From positions 30,055,501-30,119,500 of the forward strand of contig NW_027488367.1 in NCBI RefSeq assembly GCF_051014445.1: a stretch of 64,000 bases of DNA, given 5' to 3'. The notes below the pieces were generated by a model. The model was not told the DNA's origin. It searched no databases and saw nothing but the letters and a program-made list of their open reading frames with translations. Every line of letters begins with the position of its first letter. Position 1 is the first letter of the stretch. Positions 1-12,303 of the stretch are shown in pieces. Both the position numbers and the translations under genes were made by a program. Source of the stretch: Colletes latitarsis. Its lineage: Eukaryota > Arthropoda > Insecta > Hymenoptera > Colletidae.

Positions 1-616
1 TCTTCTTCTGGTTTGAATCACGTAGTATTGTGGTACCACACAGAAACAGTCAATTAAACGTGGCCACGATCAATATTTTAGAGGATAACGCATGCTAGGT
101 CTGGGTTAGGTCTGGGATGTGTCCTCATCAGGCTCATACTTTCGCGTTCTTCTCATACTTGTTGAACAGATCCTGAGTTTTTTCTGGTTTGAATCACGTA
201 GTTATGTGGTACCACACTAAAACAGTAGATTAAACCTGGTTTCGATCGATATTTTAGAGGATAACGCATGCTAGGTCTGGGTTAGGTCTGGGATTTGCCC
301 TAATCAGGTTCATACAATCGCATATTTCACATTCTTGTTGGCCAGATCCTGGTCTTCTCCTGGTTTGAATCACGTAGTATTGTGGCACCACACAGAAACA
401 GTCAATTAAACCTGGCCGCGATGAATATTTCAGATGATAACGCATGCTAGGTCTCGGTTAGGTCTGGGATTAGCACTCATCAGGCTCATACAATCGCATA
501 TTTTGCATTCTTGTTGCCAAGATCCTGGTCTTCTTCCGGTTTGAATGACGTAGTATTGTGGTACCACACTAAACAGTCAAACAAACCTGGCCACGATCAA
601 TATTTTAGAGGATAAC
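1..616 (+). repeat. Satellite A monomers (about 176 bp), left edge of window
   Basis: Head-to-tail monomers with the landmark 'gaggataacg' at 81, 257, 433 and 608, which gives a 175-177 bp period. Typical monomer parts in order are the TTAGG-containing block, 'ctcatcag', 'actttcgcat', 'ttgttgaacagatcctg', the palindromic 'tgtggtaccaca', 'acagtcaattaaacctgg' and 'gatcaatatttta'. From about 340 onward it resembles the end of the 3870-bp higher-order unit that follows, with several differences, so it is probably the tail of an older copy. There is no coding potential: short open frames recur only because the monomer recurs. Confidence 0.95.
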
Positions 617-3600
617 TCATGCTAGGTCTGGGTTAGGTCTCGGATGTGCCCTCATCAGACTCATACTTTCGCATTCTTCAGATAATTGTTGAACAGATCC
701 TGGGTTTTTTCTGGTTTGGATCACGTAGTAATGTGGTACTACACATAAAACAGTCGATTAAGCCTGGTCTCGACCAATATTTTAGAGGATAACGCATGTT
801 AGGTCTAGGCTAGGTCAGGGATTTGCTCTCATTACGCTCATAATTTCGCATATTTCGCACACTTGTTGGCCAGATCCTGGTCCTCTTCTGGTTTGGATCA
901 CGTAGTACTGTGGTACCAGACTGAAACGGTCGATTATGCCTGGTCTGGATCAATGTTTTAGAGGATAACGCATGTTAGGTCTAGCTTAGGTCAAGGATTT
1001 GCTCTCATCAGAGTCACAGTTTCGCATTCTTCACATACTTGTTGAACAGATCCTGGTCTTCTTGTGGTTTGAATCACGTAGTATTGTGGTACCACACAGA
1101 AACAGTCAATTAAACGTGGCCACGATCAATATTTGAGAGGATAACGCATGCTAGGTCTGGGTTAGGTCTGGGATTTGCCCTCATCAGACTCATACTTTCG
1201 CATTCTTCACATAGTTGTTGAACAGATCCTGGGTTTTTTCTGGTTTGGATCACGTAGTACTGTGGTACCACTCTAAAACGGTCGATTATGCCTGGTCTGG
1301 ATCAATGTTTTAGAAGATAACGCATGTTAGGTCTAGCTTAGGTCAGGGATTTGCCCTCATCAGACTCATACTTTCGCATTCTTCACATAGTTGTTGAACA
1401 GATCCTGGGTTTTTTCTGGTTTGGATCACGTAGTACTGTGGTACCACTCTAAAACGGTCGATTATGCCTGGTCTGGATCAATGTTTTAGAGGATAACGCA
1501 TGTTAGGTCTAGCTTAGGTCAGGGATTTGCTCTCATCAGAGTCATAGTTTCGCATTCTTCACATTCTTGGTGGCCAGATCCTGGTCTTCTTCTGGTTTGA
1601 ATCACGTAGTATTGTGGTACCACACAGAAACAGTCAATTAAACGTGGCCACGATCAATATTTTAGAGGATAACGCATGCTAGGTCTGGGTTAGGTCTGGG
1701 ATTTGCCCTCATCAGTCTCATACTTTCGCATTCTTCACATAGTTGTTGAACAGATCACGAGTTTCTTCTGGTTTGGATCATGTAGTAATGTGGTACCACA
1801 CTGAAACAGTCGGTTAAGCCTGGTTTCGATCAATATTTTAGAGGATAACGCATGTTAGGTCTAGGCTAGATCAGGGATTTGCTCTCATCACGCACATACT
1901 TTCGCATATTTCGCACACTTGTTGGCCAGATCCTGGTCCTTTTCTGGTTTGGATCACGTAGTACTGTGGTACCACACTGAAACGGTCGATTATGCCTGGT
2001 CTGGATCAATGTTTTAGAGGATAACGCATGTTAGGTCTAGCTTAGGTCAGGGATTTGCTCTCATCAGAGTCATACTTTCGCATTCTTCACATACATGTTG
2101 AACAGATCCTGGTCTTCTTCTAGTTTGAATCACGTAGTATTGTGGTACCACACAGAAACAGTCAATTAAACCTGGCCACGTTCAATATTTTAGAGGATAA
2201 CGCATGCTAGGTCTGGGTTAGGTCTCGGATGTGCCCTCATCAGACTCATACTTTCGCATTCTTCAGATAATTGTTGAACAGATCCTGGGTTTTTTCTGGT
2301 TTGGATCACGTAGTAATGTGGTACTACACATAAAACAGTCCATTAAGCCTGGTTTGGATCAATGTTTTAGAGGATAACGCATGTTAGGTCTAGCATAGGT
2401 CAGGGATTTGCTCTCATCAGAGTCATACTTTCGCATTCTTCACATACATGTTGAACAGATCCTGGTCTTCTTGTGGTTTGAATCACGTAGTATTGTGGTA
2501 CCACACAGAAACAGTCAATTAAACGTGGCCACGATCAATATTTCAGAGGATAACGCATGCTAGATCTGGGTTAGGTCTGGGATTTGCCCTCATCAGGCTC
2601 ATACAATCGCATATTTTGCATTCTTGTTGCCAAGATCCTGGTCTTCTTCTGGTTTGAATCACGTAGTATTGTGGTACCACACAGAAACAGTCAATTAAAC
2701 CTGGCCACGATCAATATTTTAGAGGATAACGCATGCTAGGTCTGGGTTACTTCTGGAATTTGCCATCATCAGACTCATACTTTCGCATTCTTCCATTACT
2801 TGTTGAACAGATCCTGGTCTTCTTCTGGTTTGAATCACATAGTATTGTGGTACCACACAGAAACAGTCAATTAAACCTGGCCACGATCAATATTTTAGAG
2901 GATAACGCATGTTAGGTCTAGGTTGGGTCTGGGATTTGCCCTCATCAGGCTCATAAAATCGCATATTTCGCATTCTTGTTGGCCACATCCTGGTCTTCTT
3001 CTGGTTTGAATCACGTAGTATTGTCGTACCACATAGAAACAGTCAATTAAACGTGGCCATGATCAATATTTTAGAGGATAACGCATGCTAGGTCTGGGTT
3101 AGGTCTGGGATTTGCCCTCAGGCTCATACAATCGCATATTTCACATTCTTGGTGGCCAGATCCTGGTCTTCTCCTGGTTTGAATCACGTAGTATTGTGGT
3201 ACCACACAGAAACAGTCAATTAAACCTGGCCACGATGAATATTACAGATGATAACGCATGCTAGGTCTGGGTTAGGTCTGGGATTTGCACTCATCAGGCA
3301 CACAAAATCGCATATTTCGCATTCTTGTTGGCCAGATCCTGGTCTTCTTCTGGTTTGAATCACGTAGTATTGTGGTACCACACAGAAACAGTCAATTAAA
3401 CGTGGCCACGATCAATATTTTAGAGGATAACGCATGCTAGGTCTGGGTTAGGTCTGGGATTTGCCCTCATCAGACTCATACTTTCGCATTCTTCACATAG
3501 TTGTTGAACAGATCACGAGTTTTTTCTGGTTTGGATCAAGTAGTAATGTGGTACCACACTGAAACAGTCGGTTAAGCCTGGTTTCGATCAATATTTTAGA

Positions 3601-4486
3601 GGATAACGCATGTTAGGTCTAGGCTAGGTCAGGGATTTGCTCTCATCACGCACATACTTTCGCATATTTCGCACACTTGTTGGCCAGATCCTGATCCTTT
3701 TCTGGTTTGGATCACGTAGTACTGTGGTACCACACTGAAACGGTCGTTTATGCCTGGTCTGGATCAATGTGTTAGAGGATAACGCATGTTAGGTCCAGCT
3801 TAGGTCAGGGATTTGCTCTCATCAGAGTCATACTTTCGCATTCTTCACATACTTGTTGAACAGATCCTGGTCTTCTTCTAGTTTGAATCACGTAGTATTG
3901 TGGTACCACACAGAAACAGTCAATTAAACCTGGCCGCGATCAATATTTCAGAGGATAACGCATGCTAGACCTGGGTTAGGTCTGGGACTTGCCCTCATCA
4001 GGCTCATACAATCGCATATTTTGCATTCTTGTTGCCAAGATCCTGGTCTTCTTCTGGTTTGAATCACGTAGTATTGTGGTACCACACAGAAACAGTCAAT
4101 TAAACCTGGCCACGATCAATATTTTAGAGGATAACGCATGCTAGGTCTGGGTTACTTCTGGAATTTGCCATCATCAGACTCATACTTTCGCATTCTTCCA
4201 TTACTTGTTGAACAGATCCTGGTCTTCTCCTGGTTTGAATCACGTAGTATTGTGGTACCACACAGAAACAGTCAATTAAACCGGGCCACGATGAATATTT
4301 CAGATGATAACGCATGCTAGGTCTGGGTTAGGTCTGGGATTTGCTCCCATCAGGCTCATACAATCGCATATTTTGCATTCTTGTTGCCAAGATCCTGGTC
4401 TTCTTCTGGTTGGAATGACGTAGTATTGTGGTACCACACTAAACAGTCAATTAAACCTGGCCACGATCAATATTTTAGAGGATAAC
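617..4486 (+). repeat. Satellite A higher-order unit, copy 1 (3870 bp, 22 monomers)
   Basis: Every stretch I compared recurs 3870 bp downstream, including rare variants such as 'ggatcaatgtgttagagg' at 3760 and again at 7630. 3870 divided by 176 is 22 monomers. Neighbouring monomers differ clearly from one another while the two large units look identical, which defines higher-order organisation. The boundary is arbitrary to within one monomer, because a tandem duplication has no unique seam. Confidence 0.85.
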
Positions 4487-7400
4487 GCATGCTAGGTCTG
4501 GGTTAGGTCTCGGATGTGCCCTCATCAGACTCATACTTTCGCATTCTTCAGATAATTGTTGAACAGATCCTGGGTTTTTTCTGGTTTGGATCACGTAGTA
4601 ATGTGGTACTACACATAAAACAGTCGATTAAGCCTGGTCTCGACCAATATTTTAGAGGATAACGCATGTTAGGTCTAGGCTAGGTCAGGGATTTGCTCTC
4701 ATTACGCTCATAATTTCGCATATTTCGCACACTTGTTGGCCAGATCCTGGTCCTCTTCTGGTTTGGATCACGTAGTACTGTGGTACCAGACTGAAACGGT
4801 CGATTATGCCTGGTCTGGATCAATGTTTTAGAGGATAACGCATGTTAGGTCTAGCTTAGGTCAAGGATTTGCTCTCATCAGAGTCACAGTTTCGCATTCT
4901 TCACATACTTGTTGAACAGATCCTGGTCTTCTTGTGGTTTGAATCACGTAGTATTGTGGTACCACACAGAAACAGTCAATTAAACGTGGCCACGATCAAT
5001 ATTTGAGAGGATAACGCATGCTAGGTCTGGGTTAGGTCTGGGATTTGCCCTCATCAGACTCATACTTTCGCATTCTTCACATAGTTGTTGAACAGATCCT
5101 GGGTTTTTTCTGGTTTGGATCACGTAGTACTGTGGTACCACTCTAAAACGGTCGATTATGCCTGGTCTGGATCAATGTTTTAGAAGATAACGCATGTTAG
5201 GTCTAGCTTAGGTCAGGGATTTGCCCTCATCAGACTCATACTTTCGCATTCTTCACATAGTTGTTGAACAGATCCTGGGTTTTTTCTGGTTTGGATCACG
5301 TAGTACTGTGGTACCACTCTAAAACGGTCGATTATGCCTGGTCTGGATCAATGTTTTAGAGGATAACGCATGTTAGGTCTAGCTTAGGTCAGGGATTTGC
5401 TCTCATCAGAGTCATAGTTTCGCATTCTTCACATTCTTGGTGGCCAGATCCTGGTCTTCTTCTGGTTTGAATCACGTAGTATTGTGGTACCACACAGAAA
5501 CAGTCAATTAAACGTGGCCACGATCAATATTTTAGAGGATAACGCATGCTAGGTCTGGGTTAGGTCTGGGATTTGCCCTCATCAGTCTCATACTTTCGCA
5601 TTCTTCACATAGTTGTTGAACAGATCACGAGTTTCTTCTGGTTTGGATCATGTAGTAATGTGGTACCACACTGAAACAGTCGGTTAAGCCTGGTTTCGAT
5701 CAATATTTTAGAGGATAACGCATGTTAGGTCTAGGCTAGATCAGGGATTTGCTCTCATCACGCACATACTTTCGCATATTTCGCACACTTGTTGGCCAGA
5801 TCCTGGTCCTTTTCTGGTTTGGATCACGTAGTACTGTGGTACCACACTGAAACGGTCGATTATGCCTGGTCTGGATCAATGTTTTAGAGGATAACGCATG
5901 TTAGGTCTAGCTTAGGTCAGGGATTTGCTCTCATCAGAGTCATACTTTCGCATTCTTCACATACATGTTGAACAGATCCTGGTCTTCTTCTAGTTTGAAT
6001 CACGTAGTATTGTGGTACCACACAGAAACAGTCAATTAAACCTGGCCACGTTCAATATTTTAGAGGATAACGCATGCTAGGTCTGGGTTAGGTCTCGGAT
6101 GTGCCCTCATCAGACTCATACTTTCGCATTCTTCAGATAATTGTTGAACAGATCCTGGGTTTTTTCTGGTTTGGATCACGTAGTAATGTGGTACTACACA
6201 TAAAACAGTCCATTAAGCCTGGTTTGGATCAATGTTTTAGAGGATAACGCATGTTAGGTCTAGCATAGGTCAGGGATTTGCTCTCATCAGAGTCATACTT
6301 TCGCATTCTTCACATACATGTTGAACAGATCCTGGTCTTCTTGTGGTTTGAATCACGTAGTATTGTGGTACCACACAGAAACAGTCAATTAAACGTGGCC
6401 ACGATCAATATTTCAGAGGATAACGCATGCTAGATCTGGGTTAGGTCTGGGATTTGCCCTCATCAGGCTCATACAATCGCATATTTTGCATTCTTGTTGC
6501 CAAGATCCTGGTCTTCTTCTGGTTTGAATCACGTAGTATTGTGGTACCACACAGAAACAGTCAATTAAACCTGGCCACGATCAATATTTTAGAGGATAAC
6601 GCATGCTAGGTCTGGGTTACTTCTGGAATTTGCCATCATCAGACTCATACTTTCGCATTCTTCCATTACTTGTTGAACAGATCCTGGTCTTCTTCTGGTT
6701 TGAATCACATAGTATTGTGGTACCACACAGAAACAGTCAATTAAACCTGGCCACGATCAATATTTTAGAGGATAACGCATGTTAGGTCTAGGTTGGGTCT
6801 GGGATTTGCCCTCATCAGGCTCATAAAATCGCATATTTCGCATTCTTGTTGGCCACATCCTGGTCTTCTTCTGGTTTGAATCACGTAGTATTGTCGTACC
6901 ACATAGAAACAGTCAATTAAACGTGGCCATGATCAATATTTTAGAGGATAACGCATGCTAGGTCTGGGTTAGGTCTGGGATTTGCCCTCAGGCTCATACA
7001 ATCGCATATTTCACATTCTTGGTGGCCAGATCCTGGTCTTCTCCTGGTTTGAATCACGTAGTATTGTGGTACCACACAGAAACAGTCAATTAAACCTGGC
7101 CACGATGAATATTACAGATGATAACGCATGCTAGGTCTGGGTTAGGTCTGGGATTTGCACTCATCAGGCACACAAAATCGCATATTTCGCATTCTTGTTG
7201 GCCAGATCCTGGTCTTCTTCTGGTTTGAATCACGTAGTATTGTGGTACCACACAGAAACAGTCAATTAAACGTGGCCACGATCAATATTTTAGAGGATAA
7301 CGCATGCTAGGTCTGGGTTAGGTCTGGGATTTGCCCTCATCAGACTCATACTTTCGCATTCTTCACATAGTTGTTGAACAGATCACGAGTTTTTTCTGGT

Positions 7401-8356
7401 TTGGATCAAGTAGTAATGTGGTACCACACTGAAACAGTCGGTTAAGCCTGGTTTCGATCAATATTTTAGAGGATAACGCATGTTAGGTCTAGGCTAGGTC
7501 AGGGATTTGCTCTCATCACGCACATACTTTCGCATATTTCGCACACTTGTTGGCCAGATCCTGATCCTTTTCTGGTTTGGATCACGTAGTACTGTGGTAC
7601 CACACTGAAACGGTCGTTTATGCCTGGTCTGGATCAATGTGTTAGAGGATAACGCATGTTAGGTCCAGCTTAGGTCAGGGATTTGCTCTCATCAGAGTCA
7701 TACTTTCGCATTCTTCACATACTTGTTGAACAGATCCTGGTCTTCTTCTAGTTTGAATCACGTAGTATTGTGGTACCACACAGAAACAGTCAATTAAACC
7801 TGGCCGCGATCAATATTTCAGAGGATAACGCATGCTAGACCTGGGTTAGGTCTGGGACTTGCCCTCATCAGGCTCATACAATCGCATATTTTGCATTCTT
7901 GTTGCCAAGATCCTGGTCTTCTTCTGGTTTGAATCACGTAGTATTGTGGTACCACACAGAAACAGTCAATTAAACCTGGCCACGATCAATATTTTAGAGG
8001 ATAACGCATGCTAGGTCTGGGTTACTTCTGGAATTTGCCATCATCAGACTCATACTTTCGCATTCTTCCATTACTTGTTGAACAGATCCTGGTCTTCTCC
8101 TGGTTTGAATCACGTAGTATTGTGGTACCACACAGAAACAGTCAATTAAACCGGGCCACGATGAATATTTCAGATGATAACGCATGCTAGGTCTGGGTTA
8201 GGTCTGGGATTTGCTCCCATCAGGCTCATACAATCGCATATTTTGCATTCTTGTTGCCAAGATCCTGGTCTTCTTCTGGTTGGAATGACGTAGTATTGTG
8301 GTACCACACTAAACAGTCAATTAAACCTGGCCACGATCAATATTTTAGAGGATAAC
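4487..8356 (+). repeat. Satellite A higher-order unit, copy 2 (3870 bp, 22 monomers)
   Basis: Second copy of the 3870-bp unit. Periodicity at 3870 bp stays exact in my spot checks until about 8503, where a single base (agcgtgg against agcctgg) differs. It breaks down fully by about 8900, where a different monomer type follows. The copy is either a very recent unequal-exchange product or an assembly duplication. Confidence 0.85.
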
Positions 8357-11300
8357 GCATGCTAGGTCTGGGTTAGGTCTCGGATGTGCCCTCATCAGAC
8401 TCATACTTTCGCATTCTTCAGATAATTGTTGAACAGATCCTGGGTTTTTTCTGGTTTGGATCACGTAGTAATGTGGTACTACACATAAAACAGTCGATTA
8501 AGCGTGGTCTCGACCAATATTTTAGAGGATAACGCATGTTATGTCTAGGCTAGGTCAGGGATTTGCTCTCATCACGCTCATAATTTCGCATATTTCGCAC
8601 ACTTGTTGGCCAGATCCTGGTCCTCTTCTGGTTTGGATCACGTAGTACTGTGGTACCACACTGAAACGGTCGATTATGCCTGGTCTGGATCAATGTTTTA
8701 GAGGATAACGCATGTTAGGTCTAGCTTAGGACAGGGATTTGCTCTCATCAGAGTCATAGTTTCGCATTCTTCACATACTTGTTGAACAGATCCTGGTCTT
8801 CTTGTGGTTTGAATCACGTAGTATTGTGGTACCACACAGAAACAGTCAATTAAACGTGGCCACGATCAATATTTCAGAGGATAACGCATGCTAGATCTGG
8901 GTTAGGTCTGGGATTTGCCCTCATCAGGCTCATACAATCGCATATATTGGATTGTTGTTGCCAAGATCCTGGTCTTCTTCTGGATTTAATCACGTAGTAT
9001 TGTGGTACCACACAGAAACAGTCAATTAAACCTGGCCACGATCAATATTTTAGAGGATAACGCATGTTAGGTCTAGGTTGGGTCTGGGATTTGCCCTCAT
9101 CAGGCTCATAAAATCGCATATTTCGCATTCTTGTTGGCCAGATCCTGGTCTTCTTCTGGTTTGAATCACGTAGTATTGTGGTGCCACACAGAAACAGTCA
9201 ATTAAACCTGGCCACGATCAATATTTTAGAGGATAACGCATGCTAGGTCTGGGTTACTCCTGGAATTTGCCCTCATCAGACTCATACTTTCGCATTCTTC
9301 CATTACTTGTTGAACAGATCCTGGTCTTCTTCTGGTTTTAATCACATAGTATTGTGGTACCACACAGAAACAGTCAATTAAACCTGGCCACGATCAATAT
9401 TTTAGAGGATAACGCATGTTAGGTCTAGGTTAGGTCTGGGATTTGCCCTCATCAGGCTCATACAATCGTATATTTCGCATTCTTGTTGGCCAGATCCTGG
9501 TCTTCTTCTCGTTGGAATCACTTAGTAGTGCGGTACCACACAGAAACAGTCAATTAAACCTGGCCACGATCAATATTTCAGAGGAAAACGCATGCTAGAC
9601 CTGGGTTAGGTCTGGGACTTGCCCTCATCAGGCTCATAAAATCGCATATTTCGCATTCTTGTTAGCCAGATCCTGGTCTTCTTCTGGTTTGAATCACGTA
9701 ATATTGTGGTACCACACTGGAACAGTCGATTAAACCCGGTTTCGATCAATATTTTACAGGATAACCCATGCTAGGTCTGGGTTAGGTCTTGGATGTGCCC
9801 TCATCAGGCTCATACTTTCGCGTTCTTCTAATACTTGTTGAACAGATCCTGAGTTTTTTCTGGTTTTGATCACGTAGTAACGTGGTACCACACTGAAACA
9901 GTCGATTAAACCTGGTTTCGATCAATATTTTAGAGGATAACGCATGCTAGGTCTGGGTTAGGTCTGGGATTTGCCCTCATCAGTATCATACTTTCGCATT
10001 CTTCACATACTTGTTGAACAGATCCTGGGTTTTTTCTGGTTTGGATCACGTAGTAATGTGGTACTACACATAAAACAGTCCATTAAGCCTGGTTTGGATC
10101 AATGTTTTAGAGGATAACGCATGTTAGGTCTAGCTTAGGTCAGGGATTTGCTCTCATCCGAGTCATACTTTCGCATTCTTCACATTCTTGGTGGCCAGAT
10201 CCTGGTCTTTTCCAGGTTTGAATCACGTAGTATCGTGGTACCACACAGAAACAGTCAATTAAACCTGGCCGCGATGAATATTTCAGATGATAACGCATGC
10301 TAGGTCTGGGTTAGGTCTGGGATTTGCTCTGATCAGGCTCATAAAATCGCATATTTCGCATTCTTGTTGGCCAGATCCTGGTCTTCTTCTGGTTTGAATC
10401 ACGTAGTATTGTGGTACCACACAGAAACAGTCAATTAAACGTGGCCACGATCAATATTTTAGAGGATAACGCATGCTAGGTCTGGGTTAGGTCTGGCATT
10501 TGCCCTCATCAGACTCATACTTTCGCATTCTTCACATAGTTGTTGAACAGATCACGAGTTTTTTCTGGTTTGGATCAAGTAGTAATGTGGTACCACACTG
10601 AAACAGTCGGTTAAGCCTGGTTTTGATCAATATTTTAGAGAATAACGCATGTTAGGTCTAGGCTAGGTCAGGGATTTGCTCTCATCACGTACATACTTTC
10701 GCATATTTCGCACACTTGTTGGCCAGATCCTGGTCCTTTTCTGGTTTGGATCACCTAGTACTGTGGTACCACTCTGAAACGGTCGATTATGCCTGGTCTG
10801 GATCAATGTTTTAGAGGATAACGCATGTTAGGTCTAGCTTAGGTCAGGGATTTGCTCTCATCAGAGTCATACTTTCGCATTCTTCACATTCTTGGTGGCC
10901 AGATCCTGGTCTTCTTCTGGTTTGAATCACGTAGTATTGTGGTACCACACAGAAACAGTCAATTAAACCTGGCCGCGATCAATATTTTAGAGGATAACGC
11001 ATGCTAGGTCTGGGTTAGGTCTCGGATGTGCCCTCATCAGACTCATACTTTTGCATTCTTCACATACTTGTTGAACAGATCCTGGGTTTTTTCTGGCTTG
11101 GATCACGTAGTAATGTGGTACTACACATAAAACAGTCGATTAAGCCTGGTCTCGGCCTATATTTTAGAGGATAACGCATGTTAGGCCTGGGATAGGTCTG
11201 GGACTTGCTCTCATCAGGCTCACACTTTCGCATATTTCGCACACTTGTTGGCCAGATCCTGGGTGTTTCTGGTTTGGATCAGGTAGTAATGTGGTACCAC

Positions 11301-11912
11301 ACTGGAACCGTCGATGAAACCCGGTTTCGATCTATATTTTAGAGGATAACGCATGCAAGGTCTGGGTTAGGTCTGGGATTTGCCCTCATTTGGCACAGAC
11401 TTTCGCATTCTTCACATACTTTATGAGCAGATCCTGGGTTTTTTCTGGTTTGGATCACGTAGTTATGTGGTACCACACTGAAACAGTCGATTAAACCTGG
11501 TTTCGGTCAATATTTTAGAGGATAACGCATGCTAGGTCCGGGTTAGGTCTGGGAATTGCCCCCATCAGACTCACACTTTCGCAATCTTCACATACTTGTT
11601 GACCAGATCCTGAGTTTTTTCTGGTTTGGATCACGTAGTAATGTGGTACCACACTGAAACGGTCGATTAAGCCTGGTCTGGATCAATGTTGTAGAGGATA
11701 ACGCACGTTAGGTCTAGGTTAGGTCTGGGATTTGCCCTCATCAGGCTCATACAATCGTATATTTCACATTCTTGTTGGCCAGATCCTGGTCTTGTTCTGG
11801 TTTGAATCACGTAGTATTGTGATACCACACAGAAACAGTCAATTAAACCTGGCCGCGATCAATATTTTAGAGTATAACGCATGCTAGGTCTGGGTTAGGT
11901 CTCGGATGTGCC
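8357..11912 (+). repeat. Satellite A array, less regular part
   Basis: About 20 further A monomers in the same orientation. The first three resemble the start of the 3870-bp unit with scattered changes, then the monomer order differs. The stretch 11010-11330 is closely matched by 18889-19200 on the other side of element 1, so the two flanks carry related multi-monomer units. No genes seen. Confidence 0.9.
11898..11912 (+). repeat. Left target-site duplication of element 1
   Basis: The satellite bases GGTCTCGGATGTGCC directly precede element 1 and recur directly after its poly(A) at 18889-18903. One further C is ambiguous because the element itself begins with C. Monomer phase confirms a duplication: the left flank stops at 'gtgcc' and the right flank restarts 15-16 bp earlier in the same monomer position. 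The cut in the strand that primes reverse transcription falls at TTA|GG. Confidence 0.85.
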
Positions 11913-12303
11913 CCCTCAGGGGCTGTGTCCGGCCAGGTGTCCGGCGCAGTACGGGGCGTAGCGACCCCGAGGTACCTGATGCTAATCACACCGTAAGCCT
12001 CCTGTTGGTCGTCGCAACGACTCATTCACAATTCCAGTCTTGGTTTTGTGAATGGTACGTGACGGCAGGAGGACCGGGGGCCTTGGCTTAACCGCCTGGG
12101 CTGCGAGGATGGTAACTCTATAAATTACCCTCTAATCCTAAGTTATGGTGCGCGGCGATGGGATGCATGGTTGGGAGAGAAGGCCCAATCCCTAGCGACC
12201 ACCTCCGGGGGCACCTGCCGAACCCCCGGAGTATTAGGCTTCCCCAGGCAAGGCGGCTCTGCCTGGGGTGACCTTCCTTCCGACCACACTCGTGGGAACA
12301 ACA
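11913..12303 (+). promoter_or_regulatory. Element 1 5' UTR, structured, with probable internal promoter
   Basis: It begins CCCTCAGGGGCTG, exactly as elements 2 and 3 do. From about 11990 to 12290 it is roughly nine-tenths identical by eye to the element 2 5' UTR. Hairpins visible: CATTCACAA 12023-12031 pairing with TTGTGAATG 12046-12054, and CCCCAGGC 12242-12249 pairing with GCCTGGGG 12261-12268 around the loop AAGGCGGCTCT. The second stem carries a compensatory change in element 2. R1-clade elements lack an external promoter, so transcription is presumed to start internally near the first base; I infer this and saw no specific promoter motif. Confidence 0.65.

Noticed and set aside
2733..2915. 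Recurrent 60-140 codon open frames across the satellite arrays, on both strands
   Set aside because: They repeat with the monomer and higher-order period, start and stop at fixed monomer positions, have no recognisable domain, and vary in length as point changes open or close stops. They are by-products of a 176-bp repeat.
11913..12000. HDV-like self-cleaving ribozyme at the element 5' ends
   Set aside because: Some pairings are possible, and such ribozymes are known from other non-LTR elements, but I could not fit the required nested double pseudoknot and catalytic C by eye. Kept only as a test, not annotated.
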